Below, piece after piece: positions 9,916-20,421 of a stretch of 64,000 nt of DNA. Position 1 is the stretch's first letter, and every line of letters begins with the position of its first letter. Below the pieces are notes generated by a model, which saw only the letters and a list, made by a program, of their open reading frames with translations, made no database searches and was not told where the DNA came from. Origin of the DNA: Trichomonas vaginalis G3 (Eukaryota; Parabasalia; Trichomonadida; Trichomonadidae). A program made the translations under genes and the position numbers. The stretch is from positions 1,434,252-1,498,251 of the forward strand of contig NC_067207.1 in the NCBI RefSeq assembly GCF_026262505.1. The letters run 5' to 3'.

Positions 9916-11247
9916 ATGATGCTCCTCCTTTTCGTCATGATTCTTGGCGTTAAATCAAAAGACGAAGAGGAGGATGAAGACTTCATCGAAAATATTACGA
10001 GAGATAATTTTTTAGAAAAAAATATGCAACTTATATCCGAATTCGTCGATAATCCTCCAAAATCAACGTATGCATTCGTAACCATTTACTCAAACGATAT
10101 ACCACGACACTTCGGATATCTCCAGATGTTAGTTGTTCTGGGTTATTCTCTAAAAGTGTTTAATCCAACAATTGATCGAGTCGTAATCTGTCATGAAGCA
10201 TTTAGAAGAGACGCAGCAGTAGTAAAAATCTTAAATAAAGCTTGGACTCACGTGTTATATCGATCTCCAATTATATGGCCCGATGAATTTGATCGAGATC
10301 AAGTTATTAACAAGAAATGGTTTAAGTTTCATGCATGGACGCTCCTACAGTACAAGAAAGTTATGCTAATAGGTGCTGATACGATGCTTTTAACAGACCC
10401 ATCGCCATTATTTCGATGGCAAACACCTTCATCATCTTATTATTTCTCAGATTTCAAACTAAAAGACGAAGGTCCCATGATAAATCCAGACTTTATGCTA
10501 ATAGAACCTAATCTCGACGACTTTTGCCAACTTTTAGAGCAGACTTTGCCTTATGTTCTAAATCCTACTAAAGATCAGCAAATTTACGGAAGAGATGAAT
10601 CAGCTCCTATTAATATAGTGTTCAGGAGCAGAATATCTCTCTTTCCTATTACTTATAACCACGAAAATGGTGGTTACAAACACACAATTTGCGGAAATCC
10701 TTTAACAGACAAATTTCATGAGTTAAGATGCGCATTTATACATTTTACAGGCGAAGGGAAGCCGTGGAAGAGATGGTCTTTGTATGCAGCAATATGGACA
10801 TGCTTTGCAAGGATATTTAATGAAAGATTGGATTTACCTTTCAAAAACAAAGAAAAAAACGAAAAAGTGTCAGAATCTGTTTACAAACTTTTTTTCTTAC
10901 AAGCCGATCAAACAAAAAAATATTTTCAAGTCGAAGAAGATGAATATGATGAAGATAATGAGATAGGAGATGATTATTACCCAGAACCGATCAGATCTGG
11001 CGCAAGAAGAAATTTTACGATGCTATTCTTGCTTCTGTTCGCTTCTTTATTGATAGCAAAGAAGATTATATACATGCAACACCATTTCGCTGAGTTATTA
11101 ATGAGATTGAAGGATAACGTCAATCAATTTATGAGAATTGAGTTTAATCAGTATTATAACCAAGAATTGACAGAAAATAAAGAACAAAAATACGCTGAAA
11201 AGAAGAGAAAAGCTAGGAAAAGGAAGATTTATTATGAAAATGCATAA
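9916..11247 (+). CDS. GT8 (glycogenin-like) glycosyltransferase, secreted/Golgi membrane type
   Basis: 443 residues. The N-terminal MMLLLFVMILGVKSK is a short signal peptide, followed by an acidic stretch. The catalytic domain, about 50-300, has YAFVTIYSNDIPRHFGYLQML, a nucleotide-sugar pocket and the metal-site segment VMLIGADTMLLTDPSPLF at about 147-165. Glycogenin relatives usually read D-A-D here; this one reads G-A-D, so the first Asp of the DxD is absent. The closing motif HFTGEGKPWKRWS matches the family's H-x-x-G-x-x-KPW. A second hydrophobic segment at about 370-386 is followed by a basic tail. This implies a lumenal enzyme anchored at its C-terminus. Family GT8 moves sugars from UDP-sugars to glycans or proteins; donor and acceptor are not known here. 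Confidence 0.8.
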   Translation: MMLLLFVMILGVKSKDEEEDEDFIENITRDNFLEKNMQLISEFVDNPPKSTYAFVTIYSNDIPRHFGYLQMLVVLGYSLKVFNPTIDRVVICHEAFRRDAAVVKILNKAWTHVLYRSPIIWPDEFDRDQVINKKWFKFHAWTLLQYKKVMLIGADTMLLTDPSPLFRWQTPSSSYYFSDFKLKDEGPMINPDFMLIEPNLDDFCQLLEQTLPYVLNPTKDQQIYGRDESAPINIVFRSRISLFPITYNHENGGYKHTICGNPLTDKFHELRCAFIHFTGEGKPWKRWSLYAAIWTCFARIFNERLDLPFKNKEKNEKVSESVYKLFFLQADQTKKYFQVEEDEYDEDNEIGDDYYPEPIRSGARRNFTMLFLLLFASLLIAKKIIYMQHHFAELLMRLKDNVNQFMRIEFNQYYNQELTENKEQKYAEKKRKARKRKIYYENA

Positions 11248-12015
11248 TTTTCTTTAGTATATTTACATATTAATTGAAATATATATTTTGTTTTTAATAA
11301 AGTATAATAGAGTTTATATAGTTTTTAAAATGAACAATTCTTGCTTGCATATATTTACTTTTGAAGACATTTCAAATGGAGATGAAATCGATTTTGATTA
11401 ATCTGTCAAATTGGTGAATAGAAATAATGACTTATTACACAAACATTGCACATTAGCGCAAGTTTGACCATTCACATAAAACTCCACTGTGAATTTTGAA
11501 AGGAGCGCATATTTTATTTCTTGAAGTGAAAATATTGGGACTATAAGCTGCTTACAGATTATAATCATTCTGAAATATATAAAAAGTGAGTGAAAATTCA
11601 GATAAGTTCATTAATTATTCCGCAATATGAACATTTTTGAGAGCTTTTTCTAGTGGAACACGGAAATAAAAATAAATAAGAATACATTTCACATTGCAAA
11701 CAAATGCTTAGAAAAAAAGGAGGTTGAAGCATAAACTTCAAATCTTCTTTCAAGATTTGTTTTCAAGGGTATTCTTTTTAATCTGATAATTTCGAATTTG
11801 AAATCTGACTAAAAATAAATATGTGATTTAAATCCACGTCTCATGAGTGATATATATTTTAAAAGAAATGGATATCATATATAATTTTTAGTCTCTACAC
11901 TATTTCAATATAAGCTCCATTTTTAAACAGTTTTTAAAAATCGAGCATTGAAAAGTGTGATGAGACTTATTTTTTTTTCTAAAAAAAGCGGTTATGCATA
12001 CCATTTTTTTTGTGT
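11248..12015. other. Intergenic region without recognisable gene
   Basis: About 770 bp, very AT-rich. A small hairpin CAAATCTTCTTTCAAGATTTG-like stretch occurs near 11738. There are no frames of note and no paired transposon ends that I can support. Confidence 0.5.
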
Positions 12016-12020
12016 TCATA
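12016..12020 (+). promoter_or_regulatory. Initiator (TCATA) of the RalGAP-like gene
   Basis: TCATA fits the Trichomonas Inr; A+1 at 12018, 11 nt before the ATG at 12029. Confidence 0.65.
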
Positions 12021-12028
12021 AATATTAA

Positions 12029-15000
12029 ATGTCAGAAGAAGAGAAGTTTTATTTTATGTTGCCTGCACTTGTGAAGGATGGATTAGTCGAAGACGATTCC
12101 ATCCATTATGCGATGACATCTTATCCGCAAGAAATCGCTTCACAAGCTGCAATTACAATTGTTACAGATTATACTAACAGAAATAATAAATTAGACACAT
12201 CAACAAAGAAGCGTGTCAAGACAATCATGGAATATCTTGCAATCGCTCTTTCTTTGCCTATGAAACACACGAGATTAATGACTACAGCCCGAAACAAGTA
12301 TCGTGAATGGCTTGAAAATCCATCAATTTTCGGGGCTGTTCCTCGCCAGAACAAATACCTTTGTCGAATAATCAAGCAGCTTTCTCTTCCTTTTGCTTTT
12401 AGAGAACCCGTAGCAGATAACTTTAAATCCTCTTTCAATAATTTATTAAATAATATTCTTAACGATATCAAGTTCTTCCACACCACAAGCGGATCATGGT
12501 TTACGAAGGAAACTTGGTATACACTCTTGAATGTTTCAATCGGCATCGCTGACGCTGTATTGAACTACGACTTCGGCCAGTTCCTTCCCAAGAGCGATAT
12601 CACAAAACTTCGTCAAAAAGCAGTCGATAATTATTTCAGTATCTTACAGTTGAGCGGCCTTAAGGACGATGACGTTTGGAAGCGTTTCAACGAATATTGC
12701 AGAAAATGGACAAAGCATTTCGACTTCATTCGCGTCTGGGGAAAGAGCGTAACAAAATTATTCGTCTATTTCAACATTCGCATTTACAAACCGAAGCTTG
12801 AAACACAACAGGAACCCTTCCAAGAGGGTGTCTACAGCCCAGAAAATCCAATTTCCGATGAAATGGTCGGCTTCATTTTCCATCATTTTGTTTACGCCGT
12901 TGACCACCAGAGACTCATCGAAGAACCCGCGGAACTTCTCAAGGAATTTGCAATCAACATGCTCGCAATTACAGAAACCGCTCAGGCTCTTGGAGATGTC
13001 ACATCCGAATTTTTCATCAAGAGATTCCCAATTATTCCATTCCTCAAGATCTTCGGCGTCTATCTTACATTTTGCCCAATTCTTTCCGACAACTACGATG
13101 AGCCAGTTTCCTCATTTGTCACTGCCATCATTTCATTGCTCTCAAACTTCCAGATCGACAACTACGACAACCCATCCATCAACCGCCTCATCACCTACGT
13201 CCTTAATCGTACAACTCCTGAGCACATGCTTCCTTTGGCCGCATTTTTGAACACAGGATACAAACTTTACCGCCACAACAACAAGATTCTTCCATACGTC
13301 TCCATCAAAACTCTCGACATGATCATGCAGCTCAATCCTGCCAAGGCTCAGAAGATCGTAAACGAAGATTTCTACTCTCCATGTACATCACTCTTCATTT
13401 CAGCTACAGAAATGATGTCCAGGCATCCGAACATATTCGAAAAATACCAACCAGCATTCCAGTTCCTCTGGAACAACACAAATCGCAACGAAGTCCAGTT
13501 CCAGTTATTATGTTTCGGATCTAACATCGACGTTGACATTACAGAGAAGATTTTCCTGCATTTCCAGGAAACAACGTTCAGACAAATGACATCGGATGTC
13601 CAAAAGATCGCATTCATAGCTGGTCTCATTTATTTACTTTCCGCCCGATTAAGGTTTGAGCCACGATCAACCTCAGAAGCCATCTGTTCGAAGCGCCTTA
13701 TTCCACACATCACGACATGCATTACGAAAACTGATCCTTCCCACCTCGATAACTTCGATATCCTCGCCTGCGCACTTTTACAGCTTTTCATCACCGCTCT
13801 CGAGTGGGGTGTCAACATCTTCACAGACAGAGAGAACTTGAAGTACCTTTACGAGTTCGTTGATTTCGTCAAAGGATCTCTCAAGGCTTACTCCAAGTAT
13901 AAGAAGCTCAAGAAGGAGTCCTCCGATAACGAGAAGTCGGAGAGGTCCGAAAGATCCGATAAGAGCGAGAGATCAGACAGTTCTAAGTTCTCTGGATCAG
14001 ATCAAGAGAACAAACGCCTTATTAAGGGCAACGGAAGATGGGTTGAGCACTCAAAGTCATTCATCAGAGCTTGCTACGAAGATATCATGGGAAGAATCTC
14101 ACTTCATTATCCAAACTCAGAATTATTCACTCGTAGATCAAATTCGGTCGGTGAATTGAACGAAGAATACATCGCTAAGAAGCTCGGATTGACAGACTAC
14201 AAGATTAACTACTTCGCAGTAAGACATAATACATTAATTTCATTTGTTGAGAAAACAGATGGAACAGGACCACTCTTCCTTTTGTCCCGCGGTACACACG
14301 GCCGCTGCGTCTTTTTGGTTGAAGAAAACTTAAGAAGAGGAATCCAAGATCCACAACTCGCTGACGTAGTAAAGAGAGCACCACTCAATAAGGCTGAGAA
14401 ACTCCAGAATAGAGAGCCTATTATCAATACGGTCGATGATCTCAAGCAGAGCCCAACAATCAGCGACTTAGAGGCAGATGATGAGAGAATCAGATCAGTT
14501 TACGCAAAGTCTTTCGACGAATGGCTTGATATCTCAGGTTTGAGCTACGTACCAGACTTCAACCAGCACCAGCCTTACCAGAGACCAAGAGTGGCAGATT
14601 TCATCTCAAAGATGGGACTTTTGACACAACCGTCAGTTTACGATGTAACCTACTTTACATCCGATGAAACTGTCAGAAATTCAATTGAAAAACTCGACCA
14701 AGTTGAGTTCACCACTGTTGAACCAGTCTTGATCAAGCACGTCCTTCCATGCGATAAGAGCATCGAGGATACCAACGTCTGCAAGAGAATGACACCTCTT
14801 ATGTCCCAATTCTTGGAGCAAGTTGGCGAACCAATGCAGTTGTCTCCAGAATGCTGCTCAGCAAACGACATCTTCATTCTCAATACACCAGTTCCAGCCG
14901 TTCCGATGACTCGTGGACATATTATTTTCATGTCCAGCGCAATGGTCAACTCGGACATCACAGCTAAGAAGATCAACCAGACAGAAACACTCGTTACTAT

Positions 15001-15331
15001 CATCTTCAACGAAACTGACTTCGATTTGAAGATTGAACTCGAAAAATCTCCGAAATCTTTACTCTTGGTCATCAGACCAAAAGGCAAAGGTCTCTACCAC
15101 GTCACACAGTTGCAGGTTCCACTGGAAATGTACTCTCCATTCTGCGAGGAACAGTGCATTTCTGCAAAGACATTAGCATTCAACATCTCTGTCTGCATCG
15201 AGCAGTTTGTCCCGATCAAGGAGAACCTCTTCCCCAACACAGTTCACCAACGCAACAAAATCCTCAAGGAACTCGAGGAAAAGTGCGGAAAGAAGGTCGA
15301 TCCAGCTCTTGTCGCGAATACCTTCCATTAA
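12029..15331 (+). CDS. RalGAP/tuberin-like protein with a C-terminal Rap/Ran-GAP domain
   Basis: 1,100 residues. The first ~870 are a helical, HEAT-like region, broken at about 628-665 by a charged Ser-rich linker (repeated SERSDKSERSD). The last ~230 (about 870-1085) resemble the Rap/Ran-GAP fold: LVTIIFNETDFDLKIEL, SLLLVIRPKGKGLYHVTQLQVP and LAFNISVCIEQFVPIKENLFPNTVHQRNKILKELEEKC. The canonical HxGND thumb with the catalytic Asn is not evident: where it is expected, the protein reads KKINQTETLVTII. It may therefore be a non-catalytic partner subunit, as RalGAP-beta is. Human relatives act as GTPase-activating complexes for Ral/Rap/Rheb. Codons end in C more often than in the neighbouring genes, which suggests good expression. 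Assignment rests on a few blocks, hence moderate confidence. Confidence 0.6.
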   Translation: MSEEEKFYFMLPALVKDGLVEDDSIHYAMTSYPQEIASQAAITIVTDYTNRNNKLDTSTKKRVKTIMEYLAIALSLPMKHTRLMTTARNKYREWLENPSIFGAVPRQNKYLCRIIKQLSLPFAFREPVADNFKSSFNNLLNNILNDIKFFHTTSGSWFTKETWYTLLNVSIGIADAVLNYDFGQFLPKSDITKLRQKAVDNYFSILQLSGLKDDDVWKRFNEYCRKWTKHFDFIRVWGKSVTKLFVYFNIRIYKPKLETQQEPFQEGVYSPENPISDEMVGFIFHHFVYAVDHQRLIEEPAELLKEFAINMLAITETAQALGDVTSEFFIKRFPIIPFLKIFGVYLTFCPILSDNYDEPVSSFVTAIISLLSNFQIDNYDNPSINRLITYVLNRTTPEHMLPLAAFLNTGYKLYRHNNKILPYVSIKTLDMIMQLNPAKAQKIVNEDFYSPCTSLFISATEMMSRHPNIFEKYQPAFQFLWNNTNRNEVQFQLLCFGSNIDVDITEKIFLHFQETTFRQMTSDVQKIAFIAGLIYLLSARLRFEPRSTSEAICSKRLIPHITTCITKTDPSHLDNFDILACALLQLFITALEWGVNIFTDRENLKYLYEFVDFVKGSLKAYSKYKKLKKESSDNEKSERSERSDKSERSDSSKFSGSDQENKRLIKGNGRWVEHSKSFIRACYEDIMGRISLHYPNSELFTRRSNSVGELNEEYIAKKLGLTDYKINYFAVRHNTLISFVEKTDGTGPLFLLSRGTHGRCVFLVEENLRRGIQDPQLADVVKRAPLNKAEKLQNREPIINTVDDLKQSPTISDLEADDERIRSVYAKSFDEWLDISGLSYVPDFNQHQPYQRPRVADFISKMGLLTQPSVYDVTYFTSDETVRNSIEKLDQVEFTTVEPVLIKHVLPCDKSIEDTNVCKRMTPLMSQFLEQVGEPMQLSPECCSANDIFILNTPVPAVPMTRGHIIFMSSAMVNSDITAKKINQTETLVTIIFNETDFDLKIELEKSPKSLLLVIRPKGKGLYHVTQLQVPLEMYSPFCEEQCISAKTLAFNISVCIEQFVPIKENLFPNTVHQRNKILKELEEKCGKKVDPALVANTFH

Positions 15332-15520
15332 TTTTTTTATTTTTTATTACTTTCTTTGGTAAATTTAAAATATTATTTAAATCATTTTATAAAATCCAAC
15401 CTTTTAATTCCAAATTATTGCAAATCAATTCAATCAGAAACTCATGAACGAACTCAGTTTCAAATTAAAAAAAAATATTATTTTTTTTCACATATGAAAA
15501 ATAAATAATAAGGTATTGAA
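15332..15520. other. Short AT-rich 3' flank
   Basis: Only the 3' flank of the RalGAP-like gene before the 1,059-bp element; nothing else seen. Confidence 0.5.
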
Positions 15521-15527
15521 TATTATG

Positions 15528-16586
15528 TAAGGGTTTCATTTTGCGAAAAAAACGTACAATACGCAATTTCGCTAAAAAAACATTTAGCTAGCAATTTCGA
15601 CCTTTGACTCCACTCAAGACGTCACTTTTTTAATTTTGCGGTATCATATTTTTGGAAAATCTTTATGAATATTATATAAAAAGTCTCTTTAATATCTATA
15701 TTTCATATTTTTATCGATTTTTAAAGTTTTTGCGAAAAGTATTCAATTATTTTTGCTATTTGGTCGGGTAAATGTCAGATTTGCGACATTTTCTGATATG
15801 ATATTCAGACTCTACGTTGATAATAATGCTTATAGAACCCTCTTGCTATTGTGTCAAAATTGCGAAACCGATAGCAAAAATATCTCGCAATATCAAAATT
15901 GAGATATTGAGTGAATTATGCATTATAGAGATTAAAAATCTGATTTTTGAAAACATCTCATCAGTTTCTAGCTAATTCAAAAATCTTTACTATCTTATTC
16001 GATTAAAATGAAAAGGGAATAGTTTCATTATGCTTTAAATGACAGCCTTATAATATAATCATAGTTTTCGCTCAATATGAAGCATTTTTTTTTCGAAATC
16101 TATGGTCAATATCCTAAATACTGATTGATTTGCATTCATATCTCTTACATTTTCTATACCCACATCACTATTCATTGCTATTCCTATCTTTTTCATTTTT
16201 GTTTGTTTCTCATAATTTCTCAAAAAACACGATAACTTGATATTTGTAAATATCATACTTTATAACGTAAATAAGAACTTGACCTATTAAGAAAAGCAGT
16301 AATAAAAAGAAAATCTGAAATTCATAAAAATTACAAGTTTCTGATGACAATTAGCTTAATTAAACCAGGTACAAGATTATATAATTGTATTTTCTATCCA
16401 ATTATCCATATAATATCTTATCCAGAAAAAATAACTTGATCAATACCAAATGATTTTTTAACTAGTAAATAAAGTATTTTCTTTACACACACATTGTATA
16501 TCATAGTTTTTTTTTTTTTGGTTTCGCAAAACATCCAAAAACAAATATGCTATAAAAGTGACAATTTTAGCAAAACGAAACCCTTA
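15528..16586. mobile_element. Non-autonomous DNA transposon, 7- or 8-bp target duplication
   Basis: 1,059 bp with terminal inverted repeats TAAGGGTTTCATTTTGC at the left and, in reverse complement, TAAGGGTTTCGTTTTGC at the right. TATTATG flanks both sides (15521-15527 and 16587-16593). If the last A is counted as flank, the duplication becomes ATATTATG (8 bp), as in hAT elements. The interior has no transposase-like frame. It lies between the RalGAP-like and Myb genes, leaving both intact. Confidence 0.65.
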
Positions 16587-16593
16587 TATTATG

Positions 16594-17300
16594 ATATCAA
16601 AAGAATAGACAGAGTGATTTTTTCTAGCATTCAATTTGAATTTCCACTGAGAATTTGATTTGATTTTTTTTTTTATAAAAGGAGCTGATCGCAAAAGGAT
16701 TCATATTGTAATATGTAGAAACATTGTAATTGCAGCAAAACTTCTTTTGTTGGTCTTAATTGTTAATTTATATTTTGAATATACATCCCAAAAATATAAA
16801 ATATATGAAGTTTGGTATCATATGATTATGTTTGTAAGTGTATGGGATATACTCACCATATTTTATTAAATTAATACCTAATTTCGATTTACATTTTTTT
16901 CAAATTATAAATAAATGATGATTCTGCTCCTTTTCTTGTTACTCCCATTCATTTCTAATGCCATACAGACCAATTATTTTTCTCATAAATGATGTCGGAG
17001 GAAAAATTTTTTGATTGGTTGTCAAAAATTTACACGATTTCTTTTTATAATGAACAAATTTAATATATTAATAGCTACATTTCATATTGAATTTATATGA
17101 AATCGTCACTTTGAGAGGCATTGATTGTAAATTTTTCTAGATCTCACACTCAATATAATTGATATGAGATCCGTTATTGTAAAGTTTATCGTACAATTCT
17201 AAAATATTTTCCTCATACATTTTCACTTTTTCATCTTTCTCAATTTTGTGAGCATTGGGTAAATTGTATTCAATTTTAAATAAAGTCATAGAAATAATTT
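16594..17300. other. Intergenic region upstream of the Myb gene
   Basis: About 700 bp with only short frames and no recognised domain. I see no paired repeats. The last 15 bases carry the Myb initiator. Confidence 0.5.
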
Positions 17301-17305
17301 AAAAA

Positions 17306-17310
17306 TCATA
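17306..17310 (+). promoter_or_regulatory. Initiator (TCATA) of the Myb gene
   Basis: TCATA, A+1 at 17308, only 6 nt before the ATG; typical of the very short trichomonad leaders. Confidence 0.7.
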
Positions 17311-17313
17311 ATT

Positions 17314-17850
17314 ATGGATACGGGATCCAACTCAAACATGCTATCAACACGATGCAAAGCTAAGTTCACCCCAGAGGATGATAAAAAGTTATTATATTAT
17401 GTTGACAAGTTAGGAACGAATAAATGGTTCGAAGTTTCCATTTGTATGGGCAATAAAACAACAAGACAATGCAGAGAAAGATACAAAACATATCTTGCAC
17501 CTAATATATCTCATGAAACATGGACGCCTGAAGACGATCATTTGCTAATGAATAAATATAATGAGTTTGGATCTAAATGGAGTGCAATTTCGAAGTTTTT
17601 TACTAACAGAACAGGCATTGCTGTTAAAAATAGATGCCATGTTCTTTTACGTAAGATCAAAAAAGAAATAAAGAAAGCAACAATGATTTCAAAGGATAAT
17701 ATTTATGTTCATCAGGAAGATACAAACAAACAATTAGTACCAGAGGAATTTACTATTGTTTCTTCACCTGAATCATCTGACCATTCTTTTGATGACTTTT
17801 CCTTTGATTATGAAGATACATTCAGCTCAAACTTCCCATTAGAGTTTTAA
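17314..17850 (+). CDS. R2R3 Myb transcription factor
   Basis: 178 residues with two Myb repeats. The first, about 14-62, reads KAKFTPEDDKKLLYYVDKLG, W33 at NKWFEV, and RQCRERYKTYL. The second, about 66-115, reads ETWTPEDDHLLMNKYNEFG, SKWSAISKFF and AVKNRCHVLLRK. The third helices RQCRERY and AVKNRCH are the DNA-contacting ones. The tail is acidic and Ser-rich (VSSPESSDHSFDDFSFDYED), as in activation regions. Trichomonas has a large R2R3 family; several members bind gene promoters such as that of the ap65-1 adhesin gene. The target of this one is unknown. The start is fixed by an Inr 6 nt upstream. Intact. Confidence 0.9.
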   Translation: MDTGSNSNMLSTRCKAKFTPEDDKKLLYYVDKLGTNKWFEVSICMGNKTTRQCRERYKTYLAPNISHETWTPEDDHLLMNKYNEFGSKWSAISKFFTNRTGIAVKNRCHVLLRKIKKEIKKATMISKDNIYVHQEDTNKQLVPEEFTIVSSPESSDHSFDDFSFDYEDTFSSNFPLEF

Positions 17851-18477
17851 TTGTAGCAACTAATTTACCTACTTAGTATCTTATTCGTTTGATTTGAATA
17901 AATTATTAACGAAAATTGAGTAATATATAAATATTCTCAGTATTTTCCATTTAGAATTTCAGTATTTCATATAAAAATAAAATAATAGATAATTTTATTT
18001 TTAATTTTTGCTTTAAGGCGTTTTAATTTACAAAATATTCTATAAAATGACATGAAAATGTTAATTGAAGTGAATTTCAAATGATTAAATGTTGGATATT
18101 AAAATTCTGTAAAAAAATCAACAGAATGATGACATTATAGGAACATGTGATAAATCACCTGGATTTTAAAGAAATAGACGATCCATGCCATCATCTTCAA
18201 ATTAACTTAATGCAAAAAAATTAATCTTTTTAATTATTTTTATACTAATAACATGAACTTATTTGCGTTAAGTTATATTGTATATTTTCCCATCTAAATC
18301 ACCAAAAATTCAAATAATGAAAAATTCAAAATTTATTTCCCGATCAAAATTAGACTACATGCAGTTCACTTAACTCACCTTACTGAATACATTCCAAAAA
18401 CAAAATAATTAGCTTCGAAATACTGAATTGTTTTTCTCATAATGAGAATCACAAAGATATTTTATTCGGCAAAGATA
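17851..18477. other. Myb 3' flank and conserved 5' flank of the ankyrin family
   Basis: No gene. From about 18240 the sequence is conserved with the 5' flank of the second ankyrin copy (25890-26160): both contain ACTTATTTGCGTTAAGTTAT and ATTTTATTCGGCAAAGATAT-like words. The duplicated unit therefore included about 470 bp upstream of the coding region. Confidence 0.6.
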
Positions 18478-18479
18478 TA

Positions 18480-18691
18480 AGGTCGATAAGAAATTGAGGG
18501 TTTTTAAAAAACCGCCGTTTGAGAGGAAAATTGAGAACCTCGATGAATACTTTTTGACATCGTCAAAAACTTTGAAAGGACAAAAATTTTTTTAGTGTCA
18601 GAAAATTTACAAATGTATACTTTCTGACGAACAGACTCTCAGAAAGTACTCAAACTGCGGTTTTTAATTTCCGCACTTTTTTTGGCGACCT
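18480..18691. mobile_element. 212-bp MITE with TA target duplication
   Basis: The ends are AGGTCG and CGACCT, flanked by TA (18478-18479 and 18692-18693). Inside, AAAAAACCGCCGTTTGAG near the left end pairs with the reverse complement of the right end (AAAAACCGCAGTTTGAG), so the inverted repeats are long and imperfect. The paralogous 5' flank at 26140-26160 lacks the insert, going straight from CAAAGATATA to TATTTAGAAC, and gives the empty site. It sits 22 bp before the ankyrin ATG. No coding capacity. TA duplication suggests a Tc1/mariner-type transposase acting in trans. Confidence 0.8.
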
Positions 18692-18713
18692 TATTTAGAA
18701 CTTTTAAATTTTT

Positions 18714-19860
18714 ATGACCGATCAAGACATTCATCGAAGTAAATACAGCGAACTCAGAGATATCTATAAATACCACATTGACTCATATATTGCCTTGTAT
18801 CAGCTAAAAACAGGAAATGACGAAGATTTTAACTCGATTTACAAAATGATCAAAACAGAATTGATTGATTCAAAGAGATATTTCCTCAAAATTATTATCA
18901 AGGATATTTTAAATGTCATTAAGTATAACAACCGCTATACAAAGTCATACTTGAAACTTGCAAAATTCATCACTGATGACTATCATGTAACAAATGTACC
19001 CGACATTGAAGATATTCCTAAATACATGTTTTATAAAGAATATGGAATTAAATTAGACTATTCTGACGCTTACAAAAATATGAAATTAGTAAATTTCAAC
19101 CTACATTCAGAAAACACAACTTAAAAGGCGTTATGGAAGATGACTTAGAAAAATTCATCCCATTCTCAGAAAGCGATGAATTTGATAAAGATCAAAAACT
19201 TAAAAGTTATTTATATCCATATTCTGATAAAGGATATTCATTACTTGAATTATGTTGTTATCATGGAGCAGTTTATTGTTTCAAATTATTAAGAACAAAA
19301 TTTAACTCAGAAATAACTCAAAAATGTCTAAAATTCTCATTTTTGTGAAGAAACAAAGAGATCATGAGTGAATGTTTGAAATATAAAACTCCAAATAATG
19401 AATGCATGAGATATGCTATTATTTCACACAACCTTGATTTTGTTACATTCTTGATGAATGAATACAATACAGAGATCGATTCAAATTACTGCAGAAAATT
19501 TAACAATCTTGAATCATTTTTTGTTTATTTTGATCAAATAAATGATATTAACAAATGTTTTATTTATTCAGCAATGCTTGGTATCCCATCCTTCAAAAAA
19601 AGTTTCCTATCACATGATGCAAATATCAATGAAAAAGTTCGAAATGAAGAAACTGCTCTTCGTTATGCAGCATGGAAATAGTAAAAAACAGTCGAAGTTC
19701 TTATTTCATATGGTGTTAATGCCAATAAAGAGAGTCATGATTGAGAAACAGCTGTCATTTAAGCAGTGTGCAATAATTGTAAAAAACTGCCGAAATTCTT
19801 ATTTCACAAGGTATAAACATCAATCAAAAGAATATAGGAGGAGAAACCGCGCGTGAAGTA
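18714..19860 (+). pseudogene. DUF3447/ankyrin-repeat protein, decayed copy 1
   Basis: Opens with an ATG and MTDQDIHRSKYSELRDIYKY, the signature start of the large trichomonad ankyrin family. It continues in order through the DUF3447 region (SLLELCCYHGAVYCFKLLR, MSECLKYKTPNNECMRYAIISHNLDFV) into ankyrin repeats. The frame is broken: a stop and shift where the family reads HSENT-I-Y-KAIM (near 19113-19125), a stop at 19346, another at 19679, then more stops in the ankyrin part. Intact relatives have many ankyrin repeats and bind unknown partners. The 5' flank carries a 212-bp insertion just upstream of the start, which may have separated the gene from its promoter. Confidence 0.85.
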
Positions 19861-20419
19861 GAATGAAAATTGTGAAGAAATTATGATGCTATTAAAGCAA
19901 ATCTAAAAATACTTCTTGCTTTAATTGAAAGGATTTTTGGACTGATGTAACAATCTTCTCTATGAAAATATGAAGTCAAAAACAAATTGTAATTTTCTTT
20001 CTCATTAAAACATGTAATAGCTCATCCTGTACTTGTTTTCAAAAACATTTGAATTGGACATAAATCAATAAATTTCAAACAACATCACTTTTAGAGAATG
20101 TAGTAGCAATTTAATTTAATTTTTTTTGTCTCGAAGAATTTTCAAAGTAATCTTTTATCAAATTATTTCAGTTCTATATGGGAAATATACACTTGTTACC
20201 TTTATTGCAGTCCTTATATGTCTATTTGTGAAATCCATAATGAGAACTATCATCCAAAAATTATCAAGGATTGTCATAATTTATCAACAGAATTGATGCA
20301 TTGAATCCATTGTTTATGCATTTAAAAATATATCCGCGTAAAGTAGTCAAAAGATGTATGTATTTTTTCTTTTATATTTTTTGCATATGCAATTGTTGCT
20401 ATACTTTATTAGTGTATTT
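19861..20419. other. Intergenic, ankyrin remnant tail and unassigned DNA
   Basis: The first tens of bases may still be ankyrin-derived; after that I see no gene, repeat pair or RNA. Confidence 0.4.
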
Positions 20420-20421
20420 TA

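Noticed and set aside
16660-16869. 69-codon hydrophobic frame MIFFFIKGADRKRI
   Set aside because: AT-rich DNA easily gives hydrophobic frames; no initiator or homology seen.
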